Assembly (NCBI GenBank): GCA_020356065.1
Contig: CP070632.1
Coordinates: 1,765,722-1,800,239, forward strand
Direction: 5' to 3'
Source: Nitrospiraceae bacterium
GTDB taxonomy: Bacteria; Nitrospirota; Thermodesulfovibrionia; UBA6902
DNA length: 34,518 nucleotides
Of the stretch, positions 1 to 7,392 are shown piece after piece; within the stretch, counting starts at the first letter, position 1, and each line of letters begins with the position of its first letter. Under the pieces are notes generated by a model, which worked only from the letters and a program-made list of their open reading frames with translations, did not search any database and was not told the DNA's origin. The translations under genes were made by a program, and so were the position numbers.

Positions 1-147
1 ACACCTTATCAGAGAATTATGAAATCACCTCATATATCAGATACTATAAAGCAAGCTCTTACAAAAGAGTTTGATCAATTAAATCCTTTTAAACTGAGAA
101 AGAAAATTGAGAAAAAACTTGCTAACATCTTTGATCAATTAAAATAG
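1..147 (+). CDS. IS transposase, C-terminal end (partial, runs off left edge)
   Basis: The frame is open from base 1 to TAG at 145-147 and encodes 48 residues. It contains TPYQRIMKSPHIS followed by a basic, helical tail (LNPFKLRKKIEKKLANIF). This resembles the tail of DDE integrase-core (rve) transposases, where a 'TPYERLLASPHIS...LNPxxLKR' ending is common; this is family recognition by eye. The catalytic domain lies outside the window, so completeness cannot be judged. The following ~60 bases (GGTAACATT, AATGAGGCAACA) may be the non-coding IS end, but no inverted repeat can be checked without the left end. Confidence 0.6.
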   Translation, partial: TPYQRIMKSPHISDTIKQALTKEFDQLNPFKLRKKIEKKLANIFDQLK

Positions 148-220
148 ACTCTGATCACTGCTTCGGTAACATTCTTTAATGAGGCAACATGCACATGCAT
201 CAGGCAGGAGAATTATCACC

Positions 221-257
221 CCTTAAATTCTCCCTTTAGTAAGGGAAGACATGGAGG
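221..257. repeat. Short REP-like hairpin sequence
   Basis: CCCTT (232-236) and AAGGG (241-245) form a small hairpin in a purine/pyrimidine-biased context (CCCCTTAAATTCTCCCTTTA). The style matches the two hairpins at 4498-4571, suggesting a dispersed intergenic repeat family. It is too short for a firm call. Confidence 0.3.
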
Positions 258-304
258 GTAGTATCATAAAAGTAACTATTGCTGAAAATAGAAAAGGGAG
301 ACCG

Positions 305-1231
305 TCAGGGCATGGAACAGGTGGTTTCATCCCTGTACATGGTAATACAGTTTCTGCCGGAGTGCTTGCTTTTGTACATCAGCTGATCTGCTCTTTTCAG
401 AATGGAAAATTCGTCATCTCCGGGCAAACCCAGTGTTGCCCCTATGGAAACAGTTACATTAACAGATTCCGAGTCTATGACAATGCCGGACTGTTCAACA
501 AGGAGACGTAGCCTGTCTGCTACAGCGTAAAGCTGTTCTTCATAAACATTTACCACTACAACAACAAATTCCTCACCGCCCCATCTCCCCATGAGGTCGA
601 AGGACCGCAGGCTGTTGGACATGGTCTTACTTACCATCTTAATTACTCTGTCCCCGGAGTCATGGCCATAGGTATCATTTATCCTCTTGAAATGATCGAT
701 GTCAACAAATAAAATGCCGAATGACCAATTATATCTTTTCAGTTCCTCTAACTTTCCCTTGATACTCATCTCAAGAAACCTTCTGTTGCCGAGTTCTGAA
801 AGCGGGTCAAGCAGTGCCAGGTCCTTCATTTCCTTGAGCTTCTGCTGTAACGTGTATTTTGGTGACCCTTCTCCACAAATCTCAACCGCAACAACGACCT
901 GGTTATCGCAGTCCTTGATAGGCGCTATCCGCATTGATACCGGGAGGCGGTGGCCTTCATTATGACGAAGATATACATCGACCTCCCTCAGCTTATTGTC
1001 CTTTATTGTCTTTGATACCGGACAGTCATTATTACAGAGAACGATCCCTTTATCATCAACATGCCTGAGTACTTCATGACAGGGCATGTTCATGACCTCG
1101 GATTTTGTAAATCCGGTATGCGTTTCAGCACCCTTGTTCCAGTATATTATTCGTTTCTTGTCATCCAGAAGGTAGATGCCATCATACAGATTGTCCAGTA
1201 CTTTTTTATAATGCCCGTCATCTAACCACAT
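305..1231 (-). CDS. PAS-GGDEF diguanylate cyclase
   Basis: 308 aa, predicted soluble. An N-terminal PAS domain (about residues 8-118, with GIYLLDDKKRIIYWNKGAE) is followed by a short linker helix and a GGDEF domain (about 135-300). The GGDEF domain starts with the typical DPLSELGNR and carries an intact GGEEF active site at 218-222, so it should make c-di-GMP from two GTP. An RxxD inhibitory site (RSFD, 209-212) lies exactly five residues before GGEEF, predicting product inhibition. The PAS has two nearby Cys (66 and 70) that could sense redox or bind a cofactor; this is speculation. The start is supported by GGGGAG about six bases upstream of ATG. Two PilZ genes follow on the same strand upstream of it, fitting a small c-di-GMP signalling neighbourhood. 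Confidence 0.93.
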   Translation of the reverse strand: MWLDDGHYKKVLDNLYDGIYLLDDKKRIIYWNKGAETHTGFTKSEVMNMPCHEVLRHVDDKGIVLCNNDCPVSKTIKDNKLREVDVYLRHNEGHRLPVSMRIAPIKDCDNQVVVAVEICGEGSPKYTLQQKLKEMKDLALLDPLSELGNRRFLEMSIKGKLEELKRYNWSFGILFVDIDHFKRINDTYGHDSGDRVIKMVSKTMSNSLRSFDLMGRWGGEEFVVVVVNVYEEQLYAVADRLRLLVEQSGIVIDSESVNVTVSIGATLGLPGDDEFSILKRADQLMYKSKHSGRNCITMYRDETTCSMP

Positions 1232-1413
1232 AGTGTCTCCCCGTGTTCTCCTGATACTGAATAAATACGGTTATTTTCTGATAAACTTTAGTGAAACCCG
1301 CCCACCTGTCAGACCTGTAGAGCATGGTTACCGGAATCTGGCATAAAAAATCCCCCTGACTTACCCTGCTTACTTATTTCTGTTGCGGAAAGACTCAGGG
1401 ATAGACATTAATG

Positions 1414-1728
1414 CTATTGCATGGAACTTCTCAGGCTGTCAATATATTCAAAATATGCCTGAGGCGGATTAATCAGTTCAATTCCTATAACGTCATAAAT
1501 GTTCTCAGTCTTAATCAGCCTGCACACTTTGGCGGGAACTACGAGAACCTTTTCCTTCAGGTGTATAAAAATTTCAAATTCAGTATCCAGAGGAAAATGT
1601 ATTTCTGCGGTTCTCAAAAGCATTCCATTTTCAGAAAGATTGATGGCAGCACTGCAACAGATAGTGTTATTGCAGTCAAATTCTACTCTTAGACGTGTAT
1701 TGAATCTTTCATGGGATCTTCTATTCAT
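1414..1728 (-). CDS. PilZ domain protein (c-di-GMP receptor), copy 1
   Basis: 104 aa, essentially one PilZ domain. Both c-di-GMP contact motifs are present: RxxxR at the N-terminus (RRSHERFNTR) and NxSxxG (NLSENG). The protein should bind c-di-GMP and act as an adaptor, because it has no output domain. It starts 11 bases downstream of the stop of a second PilZ gene on the same strand, so the two are very likely co-transcribed. They look like tandem duplicates: both have the HER and NLSxNGM motifs and similar FPxDTxFEI strands. AGGAAG sits just ahead of the ATG. Confidence 0.88.
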   Translation of the reverse strand: MNRRSHERFNTRLRVEFDCNNTICCSAAINLSENGMLLRTAEIHFPLDTEFEIFIHLKEKVLVVPAKVCRLIKTENIYDVIGIELINPPQAYFEYIDSLRSSMQ

Positions 1729-1739
1729 CTTCCTGACAT

Positions 1740-2093
1740 CTATATGTTGTGGAATGAAACAAGACTGCGGTCACTTGCCCGGAGTCTGCTGATGAATTGC
1801 AGATACTTTTCTGAAGGATTTACCAGTTCAACAGCTACTCCGTCATAATAACCCGTGGACTTGGTAATTCTGTTAACTCTGACCCCGACTTTTAACTCGT
1901 CCTCCTGTAAAGGAATACATATTTCAAATTTCGTATCAAAAGGGAAACTCATTTTTTGAGATGTTATGAACATTCCATTGACAGAGAGATTTGTAATGGT
2001 CCCGTAACAGTCTATGCTAAAACAGTGAATATCAATTAGCGCAGGGATTCTCTCATGAGCTCTTTTTTCCGGATGAGGTGAATCTACTCTCAT
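1740..2093 (-). CDS. PilZ domain protein (c-di-GMP receptor), copy 2
   Basis: A single PilZ domain of 117 aa from the ATG at 2093; a GTG at 2129 would add 12 residues. Motifs RAHER and NLSVNG correspond to RxxxR and NxSxxG, so c-di-GMP binding is predicted. It is the upstream partner of the adjacent PilZ gene (11-base gap) and probably its paralogue. The start is uncertain: AGGA is only about two bases from the ATG, and the GTG has no clear ribosome binding site. Confidence 0.85.
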   Translation of the reverse strand: MRVDSPHPEKRAHERIPALIDIHCFSIDCYGTITNLSVNGMFITSQKMSFPFDTKFEICIPLQEDELKVGVRVNRITKSTGYYDGVAVELVNPSEKYLQFISRLRASDRSLVSFHNI

Positions 2094-2242
2094 TTCCTGT
2101 TCGTGTAGGATCCTCAATGTAACACACACAAATATTTAAATATAGTTCTTAACTTATTGTAATTACAAATTATAATGGGGTTGTTCCATTCTTTCGGGCC
2201 TTTTAACCGGATAAAGCAGTTCAAACTTCTAAAATATTACTC

Positions 2243-2286
2243 AAAAAAAAAGAATGCTGAGCAATTCATGCTTCGCATTCTTTTTT
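2243..2286 (-). terminator. Rho-independent terminator after the lipoprotein gene
   Basis: The arms AAAAAAGAATGC and GCATTCTTTTTT pair around a loop of about 18 bases. On the minus strand the hairpin ends in a run of about nine U, 14 bases after the stop at 2300. The flanking A/T tracts could also make it work for the plus strand. Confidence 0.75.
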
Positions 2287-2299
2287 ATAATACTGCCTC

Positions 2300-2794
2300 T
2301 TAATTCCAGGGATTTGTTTTTTCAGTCACTTTCCACTCTCCTGCAATGGATTCGAGAATGATCACTTCATTTTCTGCCACTGTTTCAGACTTTCCGTTCC
2401 TGGTCTTTGTGTAGTTTCCGATGGCTGCAACTTTGAGAAATGTCACTGCTTCATCATTAATATACTCCTCCTTCTCATCAATGATTTCAACTTTTATCTT
2501 TGAAAAGTCGTACGTTGCGGTGCTGGGAGCTGCAACATTACTCTTTTTGCTGTTCGCTGCCTTAATAGCTTTTATTCGAGCAATTATTCCTGCCTGTTCT
2601 TCTTTTACATAAAAATCAGCAACCGACAGATCAATCATCGGAATATGTTTTTGTATAAAATTCTGAACGAAGGTCTCAGGAGTCATGGACGGACCAGAGT
2701 TGCAGCCAACAGTAGTTAGCAGTATCACCGCAGAGATAAAAAGCATTCCCAGCGTCAGAGCGTGTCTGAAACTGCTTTGTGCATATGAGTTCAT
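2300..2794 (-). CDS. Putative lipoprotein, unknown function
   Basis: 164 aa. A hydrophobic signal segment (about residues 12-30) ends at Cys31 in TTVGC, a slightly atypical lipobox with Thr at -3. The mature part is small, alpha+beta and polar; its last half (VTFLKVAAIGNY... EVIILESIAGEWKVTEK) resembles the small DUF4878/NTF2-like lipoproteins in which a Trp near the C-terminus is typical. That family link is only a suggestion. AAAGGAG seven bases before ATG supports the start. It is monocistronic with its own terminator. Confidence 0.75.
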   Translation of the reverse strand: MNSYAQSSFRHALTLGMLFISAVILLTTVGCNSGPSMTPETFVQNFIQKHIPMIDLSVADFYVKEEQAGIIARIKAIKAANSKKSNVAAPSTATYDFSKIKVEIIDEKEEYINDEAVTFLKVAAIGNYTKTRNGKSETVAENEVIILESIAGEWKVTEKTNPWN

Positions 2795-3115
2795 TTGTTA
2801 TTCTCCTTTCGGTATTTTTTTGACTCAGTAACAGAATATGCAAATTGAGTACCAGCGAGCCGAATTATATTTAGTCTTATAATTCGGGGGCCTGGAAGGC
2901 AATCAATGCAGAGAACATACAGGCAGTGTAACTTATAGTTACATATACTGTTTAACGTTACTTTTATCAACTGTTTATTAATTGTATTTTAAAGTGCATT
3001 CGCTCATATGATAAATTTTGGTGAACTCTGTTCCAACGGAGTTTATATGTTATTCGTTAATCATAATTTGTTTATGAAATACTTGCAGCAAGGAATTCCT
3101 TTTGTGCCTGATAAC
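2795..3115. other. Intergenic stretch, no gene seen
   Basis: About 320 AT-rich bases between the lipoprotein gene and the FrnE-like gene. No ORF with a ribosome binding site, RNA gene or clear terminator was found. It should contain the promoter of the minus-strand lipoprotein gene. Confidence 0.5.
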
Positions 3116-3748
3116 TTATAACTCATAACTTCTTTTTTTAACGCCCTTTTCTTCCATAAGTCTTTCGAGCATCTCATAAGGCTGCGTACCTACCAGCCTG
3201 GCATTATTCATCACAAACGTGGGAACTGCGGTTATGCCTTTTTCACTCGCAAGCGACCAATCCTTATCCACATCTGCTTTAAAGGTCCTATAAGAAATAA
3301 CTTCTTCAGCCTCATCACGGGAAAGCCCGACTGAGGCGGTAATATCCATAAGCGCTGAAATCTTTGCGATGTTTATCCCGTCTGCAAAAAAGGCCCTGAA
3401 GACCGCAAAGTGGAATGGATCACCTTTATCTTTGGTTTCAGCCCATTTCCCCAGTTCCTGGGCAAGGCTACTGTTAAAGGTCTTCATACGGTCACCCAAA
3501 GGCAGCCCGGCTTCATCAGCTGCTTTTTTCAACCGGTCTTTCATGGTCTTCAGATCTTGGCTGCTGAAACCGGAAAAGAGATCCTCAAGGAGCGTCCCCT
3601 CTTCCGGCGTTTCAGGATGAAGAGGAAAGGCCCGCCAGCAGACATCGATTTCATATTCCTTTTTTAGTTGTTCAATACGCCCGGTAATGAAATAGCACCA
3701 GGGTCATATGTAATCGGAATATATTTCAAGTGTTGAACGTAAAGTCAT
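3116..3748 (-). CDS. FrnE/DsbA-family thiol oxidoreductase, probable selenoprotein (UPWC)
   Basis: If the in-frame TGA at 3704-3706 is read as Sec, the gene gives 210 aa without another stop. The start is ATG 3748 with AAGGA seven bases upstream. The first 14 residues end in IYSDYI, then Sec15-Pro-Trp-Cys18. Members of the DSBA/FrnE family (PF01323) have CPWC exactly here. The rest matches the family: CWRAFPLHPE, a helical insert, FRAFFADGINI, and the cis-Pro motif AVPTF (Pro176). Sec thus replaces the attacking Cys of the CxxC motif, predicting a fast thiol-disulfide or peroxide-handling oxidoreductase. No signal peptide is visible, so it is probably cytoplasmic, as FrnE is. A SECIS-like hairpin follows the TGA. 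A plain nonsense mutation of a TGT/TGC codon is the alternative; intactness of the remaining 195 codons, the hairpin and the Sec formate dehydrogenase in this window argue against it. Confidence 0.8.
3671..3691 (-). promoter_or_regulatory. Candidate bacterial SECIS hairpin of the FrnE-like gene
   Basis: In the mRNA, UUCAUUAC pairs with GUAUUGAA (seven pairs, one U·U mismatch) around the loop CGGGC. The stem begins 13 bases after the UGA, the loop starts at +21 and has G in its second position. This fits the known bacterial SECIS rules (apical loop about 16-37 bases after UGA, G in the first two loop positions). Confidence 0.6.
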
Positions 3749-3769
3749 TTGTTTATCCTTTTCACACAT

Positions 3770-4250
3770 TACCAGCCTGTCTTCATAAGGAGAAAAAGCC
3801 GGAAAAAACCCTAGTAAAACCGCCTTGCCAATCAGCACCCCTCCAGCCAGGGCAATGCCAACGATAATAGCTTCGAAAATGTCATCAATGATTGATCCAA
3901 TGGCAATGGCAACTTCATTCCCGCCTTTTTTGTCTTCCCAAAGACGCACAATGCATTCCGAACAACGTTTCCTGTGTTCGGCCCCTCTATTGGCAAGGAT
4001 CCGGTTAGCAGTGCTGAACAGTACCGCACACGCGAGAAATCCTGCAACTGATGAAGTTAATCCGTATGGATGTATGCTTCCGCAATCAATTCGAATTCGA
4101 GAATAGAAATCAGCACACGCCTCCGCCGAAACCCATAACAGCCGCAACAAGGCGATGAGAGAGGTTCAGATAGCAGCTTATTACCGCACAAACAAGCAGA
4201 CCTGAACCCACTACCAGACTCCTCAGAAATGCTTCAATCCAGACAGGCAT
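3770..4250 (-). pseudogene. ZIP-family metal transporter remnant, frameshifted
   Basis: From ATG 4250 (GGAAG upstream) the frame reads MPVWIEAFLRSLVVGSG and LSHRLVAAVMGFGGGV, then stops at 4110. The sequence resumes in another frame with LTSSVAGFLACAVLFSTANR, a basic loop, then VAIAIGSIIDDIFEAIIVGIALAGG. This order of hydrophobic segments resembles the ZIP-type permease family, whose 'GxxxDGxPExxxxG' segment seems degraded here to IDDIFEAIIVG. The frame change lies near 4110-4150 and corresponds to an insertion of one base or loss of two. The usual last transmembrane helices are missing. The broken reading frame runs straight into the start of the FrnE-like gene. Identity is moderate; loss of function is likely. 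Confidence 0.5.
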
Positions 4251-4497
4251 ATAATCTTCCGTCAGTTGATACCAGCTATTGTGATAATATGCCAGAATGA
4301 TATCATTTGCAACTGTCAATGAAAGCAAATGCGGCTTTGAGGTCGCTATTTGATAGATGAAAAGAGAAGTTGAATAACATGAGACATCGCTGAACTCGAC
4401 CCAGTATCTCATTAAGAAAGTACGGGATTAAAGCTCTCCACATCCAAGGCAGAGCATCAAAAAGGACTTATAATAATTAATAATACAGCCTGTTTTT

Positions 4498-4571
4498 CTC
4501 TCTTTGGCAAAGAGGGGAAGGGGAGATTTTACAGGAGAAATTTTCGTTAAATCCCTCTTTTCAAAAGGGGG
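4498..4571. repeat. Pair of REP-like hairpins
   Basis: CTCTTTG-G-CAAAGAG (4500-4514) and CCCTCTTTTCAAAAGGGG (4553-4570) lie in tandem in the gap between the ZIP remnant and Pal. Both have the CTTT/AAAG palindromic style of a dispersed intergenic repeat. Neither has a U-run expected of a terminator on the minus strand. Confidence 0.4.
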
Positions 4572-4674
4572 ACATCAAAGAAGAATTTTTCATTCTCGTT
4601 TACATAACGAGGTATTCAACATCACTTCTTTATAAAGAATAAAACTCTGACAACCTTAACAATTGAACTCTTTT

Positions 4675-5229
4675 TTAATCCAAATCAGACAATTTTATGG
4701 AAGACCGCCTGTTTCTCTGCCAGCATGATTCAGAACTGTCTGTACAAAGAGGTTTCTCTTCACCATATGTCACAGTAGATACTCTGGAAGGAGATACCCC
4801 GAGAGAGCGGAGATAATTCTTTGTTGCCCTTGCCCTTTTTTCACCGAGTGCAAGATTGTATTCGTTCGTTCCTCTTTCATCGCTATGACCCTCTATAACA
4901 ATATGTATTTCTCTTTTCTTATTAAGATAAGAGGCTGCGGCATTCAGTGCGGGTCTAGCATCCTCTCTAATGTTATATCTATCATAATCAAACAGTACGT
5001 CATTTACATCTGCTTTTGCATCAGGGGTCAATTTTACTCCTTCCCCCTGTGATAATGCCTCTTCCCAGACTTTTTCCCAGGCCACTGCCTCTTTATCTTC
5101 TCCAGTTACTCCCTTGTTGTCCTCCATGTCTGAAACCCCGGCAACCTTTGATGTCTTCCATGCACCACAGGAGATTAATAAAAAAGTCAATGACAGAACT
5201 GCTATTGAATAAACTATTTTCTTCATCAT
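4675..5229 (-). CDS. pal: Peptidoglycan-associated lipoprotein (OmpA-like)
   Basis: About 184 aa from ATG 5229 (or the adjacent ATG at 5226); AAGGATGG lies some eight bases upstream. A signal peptide ends in the lipobox LISC. After a polar linker, an OmpA-like domain fills the C-terminal half, with NIREDARPALNAAASYL, GHSDERGTNEYNLALGEKRA and the final NRRSSIKL. These residues form the diaminopimelate-binding site of Pal/OmpA domains. The protein should anchor the outer membrane to peptidoglycan as part of Tol-Pal. No tolQRAB gene is beside it, so it is an orphan copy and could instead be another OmpA-domain lipoprotein. Confidence 0.88.
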   Translation of the reverse strand: MMKKIVYSIAVLSLTFLLISCGAWKTSKVAGVSDMEDNKGVTGEDKEAVAWEKVWEEALSQGEGVKLTPDAKADVNDVLFDYDRYNIREDARPALNAAASYLNKKREIHIVIEGHSDERGTNEYNLALGEKRARATKNYLRSLGVSPSRVSTVTYGEEKPLCTDSSESCWQRNRRSSIKLSDLD

Positions 5230-5651
5230 TTTTAACCATCCTTCTTGATAATGTTTACAATGCCTTGAAGATGCCACATTGTTTCCATTTATCGGCTTTT
5301 TTCAATAAAAAATTAAGGATACATTCAGATATACTTGCTCTGATCTCAGGGATTTTCAGTACGAGTCGTTCCGACAGGGGGGTAAAGTATTCTGGGATGC
5401 GGGAGAAATGCTGAAAAACCATTGAGGATTTAACTGTCTGGGAAAATGCTATAAATTGCGTATGGAAATTAATAAATATCAGAAGAAATTTCAAAGAATA
5501 TAGATCTGGCTCAGGTGTAAAGTATGCTCCAGTCGCTTTTAAGGTCAATGGAAAATAAACCCCTGAATCTCTTAGCGTATACGCAAAGAGTCGCCCCGAT
5601 CTGGAATCCCTGAACTCTGCTTTAAATTAAAACCGGTCATTTCTATTCAGT
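5230..5651. other. Intergenic stretch, no convincing gene
   Basis: About 420 bases between pal and the next terminator. A 97-codon frame on the minus strand (5255-5548) has no recognisable domain and no ribosome binding site, so it is not called. A perfect 10-base palindrome GCGTATACGC lies at 5574-5583. Confidence 0.4.
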
Positions 5652-5678
5652 AAAAAAGGGCAACCGTAAGGGTTGCCC
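5652..5678 (-). terminator. Rho-independent terminator of the SH3 protein gene
   Basis: GGGCAACC and GGTTGCCC form a perfect 8-bp stem with a 5-base loop. On the minus strand it is followed by six U, 35 bases after the stop at 5713. Confidence 0.88.
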
Positions 5679-5712
5679 TAAGTCTATTCTCACTGCCTGA
5701 GGGAATGGTCTT

Positions 5713-6543
5713 CTATCCACTTCCGGGCGCTTCCAGCCGGTATGTAAAATCAGTCATTACCCATCCAAATTCTCCATTCGGGAGTTCAACATATAACCAT
5801 TCTCTTGACTGGCCATGGACTTCCAGGATATAGCCTCTGTGGACCTGATAAATGAGAGGAAAGTGCAACCCCGGTCCGGACCGGACGTTCAAAATGGACG
5901 CTGTTACTGATACCTGTCCGCTGGCAGCCTCAGACGGTTGAACAATAATCGGGACCTCTTCCTCCAAAATCACATCAACAGGGGGATTAACGACCACATA
6001 TCCGGAGGGCGCTCTCCGGTAAAATACACCGCCGTAGGTGTAGTACCATGAACTACCAACCCATACTCTTGTGTACCCGATAGGGAGGCTGACAATCACG
6101 GCTCCGATTGGTGCACTCACCGACACGAAACCAGAAGGGCCCTTTAAATAGAATACCCCGCCAAAATAGAAGTATGGTTTATCTCTGTGCCAGACTCTTC
6201 TGTATCCCCTCGGAAGCTTTCGAACGACATGACCGTAACGGGTTACACGGGGGGAGATTATGCGTCTTTTGCTTCTTTGCTCGGTCACACGCGGAGCATC
6301 ACTGCCCCTTCTTTCTCTCTGTTTGCTGACACGCGGAGCATCGCTGCCCCTTCTTTCCCTCTGTCCGCTGACACGCGGAGCATCGCTGCCCCTTCTGTCA
6401 TCCTCTCTGCTGACACGGGAAGAATCACCATCCCTTCTTTCTCTCTGGGCAAATGAATAATCCGCCAGTATAAATGTCAATGCAACCATACTGAGAAAAA
6501 CAATAGCCAGGAAATGATGCGGTTTTATTAATTGTATGGACAC
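5713..6543 (-). CDS. Exported SH3b-domain protein with RERRGSDAPRVS repeats
   Basis: 276 aa from GTG 6543, chosen because AAGGAGG lies eight bases upstream. A signal peptide (to about residue 33, ending in YSFAQ) is followed by about four copies of an Arg-rich 14-residue repeat. Next come two related Tyr/Gly-rich segments (YRRVWHRDKPYFYFGGVFY and YTRVWVGSSWYYTYGGVFYRR), the style of DUF6515-like envelope proteins. The C-terminus is a bacterial SH3 domain (ILNVRSGPG... GEFGWVMTDF). The protein is probably secreted to the envelope and may bind peptidoglycan. The basic repeat might bind nucleic acid or anionic polymers; that is inference. It is monocistronic. Confidence 0.82.
   Translation of the reverse strand: MSIQLIKPHHFLAIVFLSMVALTFILADYSFAQRERRDGDSSRVSREDDRRGSDAPRVSGQRERRGSDAPRVSKQRERRGSDAPRVTEQRSKRRIISPRVTRYGHVVRKLPRGYRRVWHRDKPYFYFGGVFYLKGPSGFVSVSAPIGAVIVSLPIGYTRVWVGSSWYYTYGGVFYRRAPSGYVVVNPPVDVILEEEVPIIVQPSEAASGQVSVTASILNVRSGPGLHFPLIYQVHRGYILEVHGQSREWLYVELPNGEFGWVMTDFTYRLEAPGSG
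6277..6444 (-). repeat. Intragenic tandem 42-base repeats
   Basis: About four 42-base units encode RERRGSDAPRVSxQ in the SH3 protein. The two central units are nearly identical; the outer ones have diverged, as expected from expansion by slippage or unequal exchange. It is a coding repeat, not a CRISPR array. Confidence 0.85.
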
Positions 6544-6831
6544 GTTATTTACCTCCTTTTTGTAAAGTATATCATAGTGCAAATGGCCCGATGCCTTTTC
6601 TATGCAAGATATAAAATAACATATATTTTCAATAAATTAGCGTATATGTGTGATGAAAAGATGAAGATCCAATAAATATTATTATTCACTTTTTGGACGA
6701 GCAACCTAATGATCAGTATTCAAGTAATTTGCCTTTCAGGCCGGCTTACCCATCTTTTACCAGCAAAGAAACGTATTTTCCTGTATCCTATACAATGCTT
6801 TTAATTTATAAGATATTTAAAGGAGACTAAC

Positions 6832-7392
6832 ATGTTAGAGCCTATAAAAATAACTATGTATTCAGGTGGCCACAGAGGTACAGAAGAATATTTCGGAAAA
6901 GCTGCTGAGCAGTGGGGCATGCAGGAGGTAACATTAAATTTTGAAGGTCATGAGATAAGCCGTGACCGGGGACTGAAAATATTGACCGAAGATGAGCTGT
7001 CTCGTGGAGGTGTAAGTTCGGACATTATCTCGAAACGCATGGAGCGCTCGTTTGCCAGAACACCCTTTATGCAGAATATTTTCAAAGTCCAGTTTCATAT
7101 TGTTAACAGCGGCTATCAGGTCTTTGCAGCCGGCTGGTTATTGTCTAATGGCACTGTAAAGGGCGGTACCGGCTGGGGTGTTGAACTTGCAAAGTTGTTC
7201 AACAGGCCGGTGCATCTGTTTGAACAGGAAAGAAAAGAGTGGGTATCATGGGTAAACAATGAATGGGTTATGGATGAGCCGGTTATAAGCCATAAAACAC
7301 TGGGAGTTACCGGCACGCGCTATCTGAGCGATGAAGGCAAACAGGCCATTGATGATCTGTTTAACAGGTCGTTCAAGACGTCTGATTCATAA
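6832..7392 (+). CDS. SLOG/YpsA-like nucleotide-binding protein
   Basis: 186 aa. The N-terminus ITMYSGGHRGTEEYFGKAAEQWG matches the first strand and glycine-rich turn of SLOG/LOG Rossmann folds (compare TGGxxG). The second motif, GTGWGVELAKLFNRPVHLF, resembles the GGTxxxVxxA strand-helix that binds nucleotide in the same superfamily. Related proteins include YpsA and 'putative molybdenum carrier' proteins. The assignment is by motif order only. AAAGGAGA six bases before ATG gives a strong start. It stands alone on the plus strand. A role in binding a nucleotide-like ligand is plausible, but its reaction is unknown. Confidence 0.65.
   Translation: MLEPIKITMYSGGHRGTEEYFGKAAEQWGMQEVTLNFEGHEISRDRGLKILTEDELSRGGVSSDIISKRMERSFARTPFMQNIFKVQFHIVNSGYQVFAAGWLLSNGTVKGGTGWGVELAKLFNRPVHLFEQERKEWVSWVNNEWVMDEPVISHKTLGVTGTRYLSDEGKQAIDDLFNRSFKTSDS

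Noticed and set aside
251-511. 86-codon plus-strand frame
   Set aside because: It lies antisense within the GGDEF gene for most of its length and has no domain or ribosome binding site.
5255-5548. 97-codon minus-strand frame upstream of pal
   Set aside because: It has no recognisable domain, no Shine-Dalgarno and irregular composition, and it overlaps the pal leader.
6277-6444. Possible CRISPR array
   Set aside because: The 42-base units are contiguous and in frame, with no spacers; they encode protein repeats.
6187-6460. Repetitive plus-strand frames (RSIAAPS- and TRGASL-type repeats) that look like a repeat protein
   Set aside because: They are the antisense of the 42-base coding repeats in the SH3 protein gene, which has the signal peptide, domains and ribosome binding site.
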